Below, piece by piece: positions 45,906 through 54,787 of a stretch of DNA of 64,000 nucleotides; position 1 is the first letter of the stretch, and each line of letters begins with the position of its first letter. The notes under the pieces are model-generated. The model ran no database searches and was not told where the DNA came from. It was given only the letters and a program-made list of their open reading frames with translations. Source of the stretch: Streptomyces litmocidini (GTDB taxonomy: Bacteria > Actinomycetota > Actinomycetes > Streptomycetales > Streptomycetaceae); contig NZ_BMTQ01000007.1 of the NCBI RefSeq assembly GCF_014649755.1, positions 1 through 64,000 on the forward strand, written 5' to 3'. The position numbers and the translations under genes are program-made.

Positions 45906-47318
45906 ATGCATCCCACGCTCGCCGCCGACCTCGCCCTGCTGCCCGAACTCCTCCAATCCGCAAGCGACTTCGCGGCCCACGGGCTTTCCGGGGTCGACGA
46001 GCGGCCCGTCGCCTCCCCCGCGGAGGCCCCCGAGCCCGACCCGCTGCCGACGGCAGGCGTCGGCGCGCGCGGTGCGCTGGACCGGTTCGCACGGCGCTGG
46101 GAGCCCGGGTTCTCCGGCTCGACGGGCCCGCGCTACCTCGGCTTCGTGACCGGCGGCGCCACCCCCGCCGCCCTGGTCGGCGACTGGCTCACCGGGGCCT
46201 ACGACCAGAACGGCGCCGCCGGCGGCGGCTCGACCGTGGACGCCCTGGAGCGCGAGACGGTGGGCTGGCTGCGGGAGCTCTTCGGGCTGAGCGGGGCGCA
46301 CGGGGGTGCGTTCGTCAGCGGTGCCACGATGTCCAACACCGTGGGGCTCGCCGTCGCCCGGGAGTGGCTGGGCGAGCGGCTGGGCGTGTCGGTGTCCCGT
46401 GCCGGGGCCGCCGCGCTCGGCCCGGTCCACGTGCTGTCCGGCAGCCCGCACTCCAGCATCGCCAAGGCGCTGTCCGTGCTCGGCATCGGGCGGGACCGGC
46501 TGCGGCCGGTGCCGCTGCTCGGCGGGGAGCGCGAGGCCGTGGACGTGGCCGCGCTGGCCGGGGCGCTGGAGTCGCTGGGCGGCCGGCCCGCCGTCGTGGT
46601 CGCGAACGCCGGGACGGTGAACACGGTCGACTTCGACGACCTGCGGGCGATCGCCGCGCTCAAGGAGCGGTACGCCTTCTGGCTGCACGTCGACGCCGCG
46701 TTCGGCGCGTTCGCCGCGCTCTCTCCCGCCCGTGCCGGGCTCGTCGACGGGCTGGACGCGGCCGACTCGATCTGCGTGGACCTGCACAAGTGGCTGAACG
46801 TCCCGTACGACGCCGCCGTCCAGTTCACCCGCCGCCAGGACCTCCAGGTGCGGGTCTTCCACAACGAGTCGTCGTATCTCGGCCTTCCCGACGGGACGCC
46901 CGACTTCCTCCATCTGACGCCGGAGAACTCCCGGCGGCTGCGCGCCCTGGCCGCCTGGTTCTCGCTGACCGCGTACGGGCGCGAGGGGCACGCCGAGATC
47001 GTCGAGCGCTGTGCCGCGCTGGCCGACCGCCTCGGTGAGGGGATCTCGGCGGTGCCCGGTCTGCGGCTCCTCGCGCCGGTGCGCCTGAACGTCGTCTGCT
47101 TCACCCTCGCCGAGCGCCCGACGGCGGAGCGGCTCGCCGCCGTGGCGCGGGCGGTCGCCGGTTCCGGCGAGGCGTTCCTGACTCCCACGGTCCTGCGCGG
47201 CACGCCCGCGCTGCGCGCCGCGTTCAGCAACTGGCGCACGACGGAGGCGGACGCGGACCGGGTCCGGGACGCGCTGGCCCGGGCGGTCGAGGGGCTCTCC
47301 GCGGCGGGGGACGCGTGA
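45906..47318 (+). CDS. PLP-dependent decarboxylase (group II)
   Basis: A 470-residue fold-type-I PLP enzyme of the glutamate/aromatic-amino-acid/diaminobutyrate decarboxylase group. Y-D-Q-N-G entry, AFVSGATMSNTVGLAVARE, VLSGSPHSSIAKAL with the ring-stacking histidine, HVDAAFGAF with the pyridine-binding aspartate, and DLHKWLNVPYD with the Schiff-base lysine. Substrate cannot be fixed from sequence. It is directly followed by a truncated transposase. Confidence 0.88.
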   Translation: MHPTLAADLALLPELLQSASDFAAHGLSGVDERPVASPAEAPEPDPLPTAGVGARGALDRFARRWEPGFSGSTGPRYLGFVTGGATPAALVGDWLTGAYDQNGAAGGGSTVDALERETVGWLRELFGLSGAHGGAFVSGATMSNTVGLAVAREWLGERLGVSVSRAGAAALGPVHVLSGSPHSSIAKALSVLGIGRDRLRPVPLLGGEREAVDVAALAGALESLGGRPAVVVANAGTVNTVDFDDLRAIAALKERYAFWLHVDAAFGAFAALSPARAGLVDGLDAADSICVDLHKWLNVPYDAAVQFTRRQDLQVRVFHNESSYLGLPDGTPDFLHLTPENSRRLRALAAWFSLTAYGREGHAEIVERCAALADRLGEGISAVPGLRLLAPVRLNVVCFTLAERPTAERLAAVARAVAGSGEAFLTPTVLRGTPALRAAFSNWRTTEADADRVRDALARAVEGLSAAGDA

Positions 47319-47960
47319 TCACGGACCGTCGCGACCTCGTGGGCCCCGCCGGAAGCGGTGGGGCCGCCGAGTCCGGTGGCGGCCCAGGGGCCGGCGCCCT
47401 GGTAGGCGCGGTCGGCGAGGATCGGGACGCCCTGACCCTCGCAGGTCCGGATGATGCGGTGGGTGCGGGCTGCGGTCAGGTCGTGGGTGCGGCCCGACAG
47501 CGCGGGCGAGGTCCACAGGACCTCACCGGCGGGGCCGGTGACGACCTGGACGTTCACGCCGTGCCGGCGGTGCTTGGCTGAGCAGTCGGCCCGGCTGTCG
47601 CCGACGCGGTCGCACTCCGTGAGGGTCCCGTCCAGCAGGACGAACTCCGGATCACGCTCGCGCAGGAGTCTTGAGCAGGCCCGGTGCCCGGTCGGCGAGC
47701 AGGCCGGGCACGGCGGTGACGTACGCGTGGGCGGTGCCGACGGATACGCCGAAGCCGGACGCGATTCGGATGAGGGTGCCGTGGCGGCGTGGGTACACCA
47801 GAGCGACGAGCGCCCGCTGGTGCGGCGGGAGTTTGCACCGTCGGTCGCCCTCACGGGTGACGATGAGCATCGTGACCCGCTCGACGAGGGCGTGCGGGAG
47901 GCCGAGTGCGGCAGGACGGGGAACCGGCGAGGCTCCTGTGCCGATGGGCTGAGACTTCGA
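47319..47960 (-). mobile_element. Broken IS5-family (HARBI1-like DDE) transposase
   Basis: The minus strand reads LPHALVERVTMLIVTREGDRR and HQRALVALVYPRRHGTLIRIA in one frame, ending GLLKTPARA-stop at 47652. A shifted frame then gives LLRERDPEFVLLDGTLTECDR, KHRRHGVNVQVVTGPAGE and PILADRAYQGAGPW before homology stops near 47370. An extra base near 47680 explains the shift. The DDE parts DGT and DRAYQG remain; the C-terminus is lost against the decarboxylase stop. It is therefore inactive unless shifted by slippage. Confidence 0.85.
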
Positions 47961-48052
47961 ACACCTCCCTGAACGGCACAGGGGCTCTGCGCGCTGCGGC
48001 CCCCGCCTCGACCTCATCGGCGTCACCCGATCAGTAGCCATGCTGAAAACGC

Positions 48053-48433
48053 TCACTCAGGCGTGCCCGCGGGGGCAGCTGCGTCTCGAATCACCCGGCG
48101 CGTGAAGTGGAGGCCCAGAGCGAGCGCGGGCACCAGCAGAGACAGCGGGAGAAGCGCCCACCACCCGAACCCGATCGCGAACATGGCGACGGAGATGATG
48201 CCGAACACCGACGTGGCGACCACGGTGACACCGAGGTTGGACAGGTTCTGTTCACGTGGCCGGGCTAGTTCCGCCTCCACGTTACGGCGCGCCCGTTCCA
48301 GGGCGGACTGGCGCATGTACTCGTGCTGCACGAGCACATTCCAGTTCTCGGGACTGACGCCCTCCATGTACTCGGGCATGAAAAGGGTGTCACGCGGCGC
48401 AGACCGCCGACGCCATGGGTTCCACCGTGCCAT
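48053..48433 (-). CDS. Small two-TM membrane protein
   Basis: A 126-residue protein: basic start (MARWNPWRRRSAPRDTLFMP), a helical middle (QSALERARRNVEAELARPRE) and two adjacent hydrophobic segments (LGVTVVATSVFGIISVAMFA and WWALLPLSLLVPALALGLHF), then a short basic tail. Codon use is less GC-biased than in flanking genes. It lies 14 bases from the GAF-domain gene on the same strand and is probably its partner. Function unknown. Confidence 0.8.
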   Translation of the reverse strand: MARWNPWRRRSAPRDTLFMPEYMEGVSPENWNVLVQHEYMRQSALERARRNVEAELARPREQNLSNLGVTVVATSVFGIISVAMFAIGFGWWALLPLSLLVPALALGLHFTRRVIRDAAAPAGTPE

Positions 48434-48447
48434 CGAATACCTGCCTC

Positions 48448-49269
48448 TTACCCCAGTGCGTACGCAGACGCGAGGATGTCAGCCAGTGACTCCATGAGCG
48501 TGACGTGGTGATCGATGAAGTCGACGTAGAGCGGAGCGTCTACCGAGAGTACTCCGATCTCCGTGGTCCCGTAGATGACGGGAACGGCGATCACAGCCTC
48601 GTAGCCCGTACCGGGGGGAACGAGGTACGAGTGCGTTTCGTGAACGCCGTCGATTCTGAACGTCTTGCCCCCTCCGCCGAGGATCTCGTTCTTCATGTGG
48701 GCTGCACCGACGGGGTCGATGACAGTCCGGGGAGGGCGGGCCCCGGGAAACGTGCCCTCGAGTCTGAAGCCTCCCGTGGCCGCGTCGTACAGGTAGAAGC
48801 TGCATCGTGCGCGCGGAAGGAAGCCTGGGCCGATCGGCGGGGCGGTGAGGGCGACTGCTCCCCTCAGCACGCCGTCCAGGACTTCTTTGCGCTTCTGCTG
48901 AAGGTCGGAGACCGTCTGTACGGGAGCCGACAACGGCAACGGCGCTGCGGTCGCATAGAGCGTGGCCAGTTCCTTGACCTTGTCGCTCAAGGGGCGAAGC
49001 GTCGTCGAGTACAGCATCGTCATGTCCGCCTCGGCTCGGACGGCGCGATCCTCTGCCCGCTTCTTCCCTTTCTCCACCAGGCGCTTCTCGAAGTGGGTGA
49101 TGAGAACGACACCGAAGGCGGATATACCGGCTATGAGGGCCCACATCTTCTTGTCGGCCCCTTGCGCCCCGTCCGCCCACACGGAGACGACCGCAACCGC
49201 CACACCCAGGACCGCGGAGAAAAGGAGAAAAAGATAGTGAACGCCCCGTTCGGCCAACCATTGCTTCAT
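48448..49269 (-). CDS. Membrane-anchored GAF-domain protein
   Basis: A 273-residue protein. Two N-terminal transmembrane segments (YLFLLFSAVLGVAVAVVSVW; MWALIAGISAFGVVLITHF) are followed by a charged helix (EKRLVEKGKKRAEDRAVRAE) and a C-terminal GAF-like domain: CSFYLYDAATGGFRLEGTFP, a loop with HSYLVPPGTGYEAVIAVPVI and GTTEIGVLSVDAPLYVDFID. GAF domains bind small ligands or cyclic nucleotides, or sense redox. No output domain follows. The gene has lower GC and is next to a broken transposase, suggesting transfer. ATG 49269 chosen; GTG 49287 possible. Confidence 0.82.
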   Translation of the reverse strand: MKQWLAERGVHYLFLLFSAVLGVAVAVVSVWADGAQGADKKMWALIAGISAFGVVLITHFEKRLVEKGKKRAEDRAVRAEADMTMLYSTTLRPLSDKVKELATLYATAAPLPLSAPVQTVSDLQQKRKEVLDGVLRGAVALTAPPIGPGFLPRARCSFYLYDAATGGFRLEGTFPGARPPRTVIDPVGAAHMKNEILGGGGKTFRIDGVHETHSYLVPPGTGYEAVIAVPVIYGTTEIGVLSVDAPLYVDFIDHHVTLMESLADILASAYALG

Positions 49270-49646
49270 CTTTACGTGTAGCTCCACGCTCGACAGTGGC
49301 CTGCTCCCGCAGACTCCCACACCGCAGCCTCGGAGCGCTCGGCGTCGGCGATCTCCGCGACACCGGATCCTGCCTCGACGTGGGGCGTTCACACCAAAAG
49401 CGGCGCAAAGCACACGGCAAAGGCGGGCACGTCTTTCTGACGCCACCCTGCTTCGCGAGATCAAAGTCGACCGCGCATCGCCGGTCCCCGATCCGGTCGC
49501 GGGCCGGTGTCCGGGGTCGGCCGCACAAGAAGATCCCGCATCGCCTCGACGACGCCGGCCCGCGCGAGCCGCGGCGTGGCGAGAGCGCGGTCGCCGAAAA
49601 CGCTCACGGTTTCCCGCGCGGGGCCCGTCCGGTCCGGCGGACATCA
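49270..49646. other. Intergenic region between the GAF-domain gene and the DapB-like gene
   Basis: About 380 bases without a gene that I can support. Base composition changes from moderate GC near the GAF gene to high GC toward 49600. No promoter consensus was found. It may contain one border of the acquired segment. Confidence 0.5.
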
Positions 49647-49667
49647 TTTCTGACGGTACGTCAGAAA
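49647..49667 (+). promoter_or_regulatory. TetR-type operator palindrome
   Basis: Perfect 9-bp arms TTTCTGACG and CGTCAGAAA around a GTA centre, 50 bases upstream of the DapB-like start. No regulator gene is adjacent, so the binder is elsewhere. Confidence 0.75.
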
Positions 49668-49717
49668 GTTGCGTCGCGGGTCTGGGAACCTCCGGGGCCC
49701 GGCGCTACCCTCCGCGC

Positions 49718-50797
49718 ATGATTCGGACGGTGGTGTGGGGTACCGGGAACGTGGGGCGCGCGGCCATTCGGGCCGTGGACGCCCACCCGGGTCTCGAGCT
49801 CGCGGCCGTGCTCGTGTCCGACCCGGCCAAGGTGGGCCGTGACGCGGGCCGGCTCGCGGGGCTCGGGCGCGATCTCGGGGTGGCGGCCGTCGACGACGTC
49901 GGCGCCGTGCTGGACGGGCGGCCGGGGGCGGTGGTGTACGCGGCCTCCGGCGACACCCGGCCCGACGGGGCGCTCGCCGATGTGGCGCGGGCCGTGGCGG
50001 CGGGCGCGGTGGTGGTGACGCCCGCCCTGTACCCGCTGTACGACCAGCGCAACGCCCCGCCCGAGTTCCGGGATCCGGTGCTCGCCGCGGTCGCCGAGGG
50101 CGGCGGTTCGCTCTTCGTGTCGGGCGTCGACCCGGGCTGGGGCAACGACGTGCTGCCGCTCCTGGTGAGCGGGCTCGCCGCCGCGGTGGACGTGATCCGC
50201 TGCCAGGAGATCTTCGACTACTCGACGTACGAGCAGGAGGAGTCGGTCCGGGAGCTGGTGGGCATGGGCCGGCCGATGGAGTACGAGCCGCCCATGCTGT
50301 GGCCCTCGGTGCCCACCATGATCTGGGGCGGGCAGGTGCGGCTGATGGCCCGCGCGCTCGGGGCCGAGCTCGACGGGATCCGCGAGACGCTGGAGCGGCG
50401 CCCGCTGGAGTCCACGGTGAGGACGCGGACGATGGGCGTCTTCGAGGCGGGGACGCAGGGCGCGGTCCGCTTCGAGGTGCAGGGGATCGTCGGCGGGGAG
50501 CCCCGCATCGTGATCGAGCACGTCACCCGGATCCATCCCTCGTGCGCGCCGGACTGGCCGGTGCCGCCGGACGGCGCCGGCGCGCACCGGGTGATCGTCG
50601 AGGGAAGTCCCCGGATCGAGGTGACGGTGGCGGCGACCGACGAGGGCGAGAACCGTTCGGCGGGCGGGAACGCCACGGCGGTGGGGCGGCTCGTCGGGGC
50701 GATCGAGTGGCTGGTGGCGGCGGAGCCGGGACTGTACGACGCGCTGGACGTGCCGCTGCGGCCGGCGGTCGGCAAGCTGGGAAGGAGACCACGGTGA
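49718..50797 (+). CDS. Dihydrodipicolinate-reductase-like NAD(P)-dependent oxidoreductase
   Basis: A 359-residue protein with an N-terminal Rossmann motif (MIRTVVWGTGNVGRAAIRAV) and the DapB-like VVVTPALYPLY and SGVDPGWGNDVLPLLVSG segments. The long form belongs to a group often called dihydrodipicolinate reductase-like or 2,4-diaminopentanoate dehydrogenase-like, mostly found in catabolic clusters, not in lysine synthesis. Its stop overlaps the GTG start of the next gene (GTGA), so the two are coupled. Substrate unknown; steroid or aromatic side-chain catabolism is a guess. Confidence 0.8.
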   Translation: MIRTVVWGTGNVGRAAIRAVDAHPGLELAAVLVSDPAKVGRDAGRLAGLGRDLGVAAVDDVGAVLDGRPGAVVYAASGDTRPDGALADVARAVAAGAVVVTPALYPLYDQRNAPPEFRDPVLAAVAEGGGSLFVSGVDPGWGNDVLPLLVSGLAAAVDVIRCQEIFDYSTYEQEESVRELVGMGRPMEYEPPMLWPSVPTMIWGGQVRLMARALGAELDGIRETLERRPLESTVRTRTMGVFEAGTQGAVRFEVQGIVGGEPRIVIEHVTRIHPSCAPDWPVPPDGAGAHRVIVEGSPRIEVTVAATDEGENRSAGGNATAVGRLVGAIEWLVAAEPGLYDALDVPLRPAVGKLGRRPR

Positions 50798-51282
50798 TCA
50801 TCGACATTCCCGAGGGCCAGGAGCCGATCGGGTACGTGTGGGGCGACATGGTCCCGGAGATCGGGACGGCGGCGGCGAACTTCTCGCTGTCCGTGTACGC
50901 CCACACGACCCTGGGGCTGCGCGAGTTCGAGGCGGCGCGGCTGCGGATCGCGCAGATCAACGGCTGCGGCTTCTGTCTGGACTGGCGCACCGACCGGGAC
51001 GGGGTGAGGGTCGAGGAGGGGTTCGGCGAGCTGGTGGCGGCGTGGCGGGAGACGGAGGTCTCGGAGGCCTTCGACGAGCGGACGCGGCTCGCGGCCGAGT
51101 ACGCGGAGCGGTACGCGCTCGACCACCACGGCCTCGACGGGGAGTTCTGGGCGCGGATGACGGCGCGGTACAGCCAGGCGGAGATCGTGGAGCTGACGAT
51201 GAGCCTGGGGTCGTGGCTGGCGTTCGGGCGGCTCAACCGGGTGCTCGGCCTCGACACGGTGTGCGCGCTGCCGACGCGCTGA
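50794..51282 (+). CDS. Carboxymuconolactone decarboxylase (AhpD-like) family protein
   Basis: A 162-residue helical protein with the CxxC pair in RIAQINGCGFCLDWRTD and the downstream AEYAERYALDHHGL helix. The CxxC-x-x-x-R/H signature is AhpD-like and may serve a peroxidase or isomerase function. GGAAGGAG precedes GTG 50794. It is translationally coupled to the DapB-like gene. A pair like this occurs in actinobacterial catabolic operons of unknown substrate. Confidence 0.85.
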   Translation: MIIDIPEGQEPIGYVWGDMVPEIGTAAANFSLSVYAHTTLGLREFEAARLRIAQINGCGFCLDWRTDRDGVRVEEGFGELVAAWRETEVSEAFDERTRLAAEYAERYALDHHGLDGEFWARMTARYSQAEIVELTMSLGSWLAFGRLNRVLGLDTVCALPTR

Positions 51283-51290
51283 GGACGGCC

Positions 51291-51326
51291 GAGAGGGGCC
51301 GGCCGGGGTTCCGGCCGGCCCCTCTC
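51291..51326. terminator. Bidirectional hairpin terminator
   Basis: A perfect 16-bp stem (GAGAGGGGCCGGCCGG and its complement) with a GGTT loop lies between the convergent CMD-family and cholesterol oxidase genes. Confidence 0.88.
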
Positions 51327-51340
51327 CCCCGTGCCGGCGG

Positions 51341-52990
51341 TCAGAAGTCCTCGGCGACGATCCGTTCGATGTTGCGTTCGGCGAGGGCCGTGATGGTGAC
51401 GAACGGGTTGACGCTGGTGTTGCCGGGGATCAGGGAGCCGTCGATGGCGTAGAGGCCGGAGTAGCCGTGGAGCCGGCCGTAGTTGTCGGTCGCCCGGCCG
51501 AGGACCGCACCGCCGAGGGGGTGGTAGGTGAGGTGGTCGCCCCAGATCTTGTACGCGCCGAAGAGGTCGGTGCGGTAGATCGTCCCCTCCTTGCTGTTGA
51601 TCCTGTCGAAGATGGACCTGGCCATGTCGATGGACGTCTGCTTCCAGGCCCGGTCCCAGCTCAGGTCGACCGTGCCGGTGGCCGGGTTCCAGCTGAACTC
51701 GGCGCGGCGCGGGGTGCGGGTGATGGAGAGGTAGAAGGAGGCGTAGGTCTCGATGCCGGTGGGCAGCGGGGCCACTTCCGCGAAGGCCCCGCCGGCGTCC
51801 CAGTTGTCGATGCCCGCGGTGGGCATGGAGGACTGGAGGCTGCCGGTGGGGTCCCACATGTGGTTGGCGCGCCCGCACATGACGTTGCCGTTGTCGCCCC
51901 AGCCCTTGCCGATCTGGTCGTTGAGGGCGGGCAGGGATCCGGTGGCCTTGAGGCGGGTGAGGAGCTTGCTGGTGCCGACGCTGCCGGCGGCGAAGAAGAC
52001 CCGGTCGGCGCGGACGGTCTTGGTGGCGAGGACGGCGCCGGTGGTGTCGATCTGGTCGATGACGACGGCGTAGCCGCCCGCGGCGGCGGGGCTGACGGAG
52101 GTCACCCGGTGGAGCGGGGAGACGCTCACGCGGCCGGTGGCGGCGGCCTGGGCGAGATAGGTCTTCTGGAGGCTCTTCTTGCCGACGTTGTTGCCGTAGA
52201 TGACCTCGCCCGCCAGGGCGGACTTCTGGACGGATCCGGCGGCCTCCTGCTTCATGTAGTCCCAGTCGTAGACGTTGGGCACGAAGACGAAGGGGAAGCC
52301 GGAGCGCTGGGCGTGCTTGCGGCCGACGCGCGCGTACTGGTAGCAGTCCGCGTCCTCCCACCAGTTCACGTCCACCGGCGTGACGCCCAGGCCGGCGTTG
52401 GCGCGCGGGTAGTAGGTGGAGTACATCTCGGCCGGGTCGACGGTGGGGAGGATCGCCGGGAAGCGCTCCCGGAGCGGGGTGACGGCCATGCCGCCGTTGA
52501 CGAGGGACCCGCCGCCGACGCCGCGCCCCTGGTAGACGGTGATGCCGGCGAAGTCCTCGGCGTCGAGGATGCCGGTGTGCACGGGCACGTCCTTGTCGAG
52601 CGGGAAGCCGAGGAACTGGCTCAGCGGCTGCTTGGTGCGGGTGCGCAGCCAGAAGGAGCGGTAGTCCGGCTTGGTGGTGTTGGCGAAGACCTTGCCGTCG
52701 GGGCCCGGGGCGTCCCAGGCCATGCCCATCTCGATCATGTGGACGTCGACACCGGCGCGGGCGAGCCGCAGGGCGGCGACCGAGCCGCCGTAGCCGGTGC
52801 CGATGACGAGGGCGCGCACCTGGGAGCCGTCGGGGATGGGGGCGCAGTTCAGGCCGGGGACCTCGGCGCGGGCGGGGGTCGTGATCGCCCCGGCGAGGGC
52901 GGCCGCGCCGAGAACAGAACCTGTTCCCGCGAGAAAGCGGCGGCGGCTGACTCCGTGATCTCCCCGGTCGGGCAGGGCGTGTTCACTCAT
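51341..52990 (-). CDS. Cholesterol oxidase (GMC type, secreted)
   Basis: A 549-residue flavoprotein. The Tat signal has SRRRFLAGTGSVLGAAALAG, cleaved near ARA. The FAD motif is VIGTGYGGSVAALRLA, then the family's GRGVGGGSLVNGGMAVTP, the FAAGSVGTSKLL segment, and the C-terminal TYHPLGGAVLG and GSLIPGNTSVNPFVTITALAER; the active-site histidine and asparagine are in these. Streptomyces cholesterol oxidases are this length and are exported. It oxidises 3-beta-hydroxysterols to 4-en-3-ones with H2O2. TGAGGAAG precedes ATG 52990 and overlaps an operator-like palindrome. Confidence 0.94.
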   Translation of the reverse strand: MSEHALPDRGDHGVSRRRFLAGTGSVLGAAALAGAITTPARAEVPGLNCAPIPDGSQVRALVIGTGYGGSVAALRLARAGVDVHMIEMGMAWDAPGPDGKVFANTTKPDYRSFWLRTRTKQPLSQFLGFPLDKDVPVHTGILDAEDFAGITVYQGRGVGGGSLVNGGMAVTPLRERFPAILPTVDPAEMYSTYYPRANAGLGVTPVDVNWWEDADCYQYARVGRKHAQRSGFPFVFVPNVYDWDYMKQEAAGSVQKSALAGEVIYGNNVGKKSLQKTYLAQAAATGRVSVSPLHRVTSVSPAAAGGYAVVIDQIDTTGAVLATKTVRADRVFFAAGSVGTSKLLTRLKATGSLPALNDQIGKGWGDNGNVMCGRANHMWDPTGSLQSSMPTAGIDNWDAGGAFAEVAPLPTGIETYASFYLSITRTPRRAEFSWNPATGTVDLSWDRAWKQTSIDMARSIFDRINSKEGTIYRTDLFGAYKIWGDHLTYHPLGGAVLGRATDNYGRLHGYSGLYAIDGSLIPGNTSVNPFVTITALAERNIERIVAEDF

Positions 52991-53000
52991 GTGGTCTTCC

Positions 53001-53030
53001 TCACTCGCGAGTGAATGGGAACACGTTCTA
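53001..53030 (-). promoter_or_regulatory. Two palindromes in the cholesterol oxidase leader
   Basis: TCACTCGCGAGTGA (53001-53014) is a perfect 14-bp palindrome covering the ribosome site. Adjacent, TAGAACGTGTTCCC (minus strand, 53017-53030) has the AAC-N2-GTT core and T-N2-AAC layout of KstR-type steroid-repressor sites, with one mismatch at the last fixed base. Together they suggest tight repression lifted by a sterol. Confidence 0.6.
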
Positions 53031-53097
53031 CGACCGCCCGTCGAGGAAGTCACGAGAAACTGCCGGGTAACTTGGGCCGGAAAGGCACTCCCGCCCG

Positions 53098-54531
53098 TCA
53101 GAGGACGGCGGGGCCCGGAGCGCCCGTGAGGCGCTCGGGGGTGAGGAGTTCGGCGAGGCGTCGGGCGGGCAGCAGGCCCTTCTCCACCGTGAGCTCGACG
53201 ACTCCCCTGCCGGTGGCGAGCGCCTCCTGGGCGATGGCCGTGGCGGCGGTGTAGCCGAGGTGCGGGTTGAGCGCCGTGGCCAGGCCGATGGAGTTCTCCA
53301 CGGCCGCCCGCAGCGCCTCGGTGTTGGCGGTGATGCCGGTGACGCAGCGGTCGGCGAGGGTGAGGCAGGCGGCGCGCAGCGAGAGCAGGCTCTTCGAGAG
53401 GGCGTGGAAGATCACCGGCTCGAAGGCGTTGAGCTGGAGCTGCCCCGCCTCGGCCGCCATGGTGATGGTGATGTCGTTGCCGATCACCTCGAAGGCGACC
53501 TGGTTGACGACCTCGGGGATCACCGGGTTGACCTTGCCGGGCATGATGCTGGAACCGGCCTGCACCGGAGGCAGGTTGATCTCGCCGAGGCCCGCGCGCG
53601 GTCCCGAGGAGAGCAGCCGCAGGTCGTTGCAGGTCTTGGAGAGCTTGACCGCGATCCGCTTGAGGACTCCGGAGAGCTGGACGAAGGCGCCGCAGTCCTG
53701 GGTGGCCTCGATGAGGTTGGCGGAGGTCACCAGCGGCAGGCCGGTCAGTTCGGCGAGCTCGCGCCGGGCGGTCTCGGCGTAGCCGGGGGCGGCGTTGAGG
53801 CCGGTGCCGATGGCGGTGGCGCCGAGGTTGATCTCGTGGATGAGCTCGATCGCCTCGGCGAGCCGGCAGCGGTCCTCCTCCAGCATCACGGCGTACGTGG
53901 AGAACTCCTGGCCCAGCGTCATGGGCACCGCGTCCTGGAGCTGGGTGCGGCCCATCTTCACGACCTCGCGGAACTCCAGGGCCTTGGCGGCGAAGGCGTC
54001 CTGGAGGACCGCCATGGCCTTCAGGAGCTCGCGGGCGGCGCCGATCGCCGCGATGCGGATCGCGGTCGGGTAGACGTCGTTGGTGGACTGGCCGAGGTTG
54101 ACGTCCTCATTGGGGTGCAGCCGGGCGTAGTCGCCCTTGGCGTGGCCGAGGAGCTCCAGGGCACGGTTGGCGACGACCTCGTTGGCGTTCATGTTGGTGG
54201 AGGTGCCCGCGCCGCCCTGGACGACGTCCACGACGAACTGGTCGTGCAGGTGTCCCGTACGGATCTCCCGGCAGGCCCCGGCGATGGCGTCGGCCTTGTC
54301 GGGGGCCAGCAGGCCGAGCTCCTCGTTGGCGCGGGCGGCGGCCTCCTTGACGGCGGCCAGCGCGTCGATCAGCAGCGGGTAGACCGAGATGGGCGTACCG
54401 GTGATGGCGAAGTTCTCGGTGGCGCGCAGGGTGTGGACGCCCCAGTAGGCGTCGGCGGGGACGTCCCGGTCGCCGAGCAGGTCGTGCTCGCGGCGGACGG
54501 GGGCGTCGTGCGGGGCCGGTGCGGGAACCAT
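53098..54531 (-). CDS. aspA: Aspartate ammonia-lyase
   Basis: A 477-residue fumarase/aspartase-superfamily enzyme with normal length. GVHTLRATENFAITG, QGGAGTSTNMNANEVVANRA, HPNEDVNLGQSTNDVYPTAIR and the signature GSSIMPGKVNPVIPE are all present. It converts aspartate to fumarate and ammonia. AAGGA lies upstream of ATG 54531. It follows asparaginase on the same strand after about 256 bases, so the pair turns asparagine into fumarate plus two ammonia. Confidence 0.94.
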   Translation of the reverse strand: MVPAPAPHDAPVRREHDLLGDRDVPADAYWGVHTLRATENFAITGTPISVYPLLIDALAAVKEAAARANEELGLLAPDKADAIAGACREIRTGHLHDQFVVDVVQGGAGTSTNMNANEVVANRALELLGHAKGDYARLHPNEDVNLGQSTNDVYPTAIRIAAIGAARELLKAMAVLQDAFAAKALEFREVVKMGRTQLQDAVPMTLGQEFSTYAVMLEEDRCRLAEAIELIHEINLGATAIGTGLNAAPGYAETARRELAELTGLPLVTSANLIEATQDCGAFVQLSGVLKRIAVKLSKTCNDLRLLSSGPRAGLGEINLPPVQAGSSIMPGKVNPVIPEVVNQVAFEVIGNDITITMAAEAGQLQLNAFEPVIFHALSKSLLSLRAACLTLADRCVTGITANTEALRAAVENSIGLATALNPHLGYTAATAIAQEALATGRGVVELTVEKGLLPARRLAELLTPERLTGAPGPAVL

Positions 54532-54787
54532 GAGGAGCCGTCCTTGGGGAGAGGAGGGGGTGGGGTGCGGAGGGGCGCGCCCGGTGTGTCCACGCGTGCG
54601 CGTACGGCCCCCGTGGCCGTTTCCGGGCACGGCGGAGCCGCCGGGGGACCCGGCGGGCGCGGTGCGCCGGTGGGGGAGGTTGATTCCGGCTCGCGGGCGG
54701 GCGGGGGGATGCGCCGTCCGCGAGCCGGGGCTGTGGGGTGTGCGTCGGCCGGGCGCCGGTCCGGGGGACGGGCGCCGCGGGCGGGCT

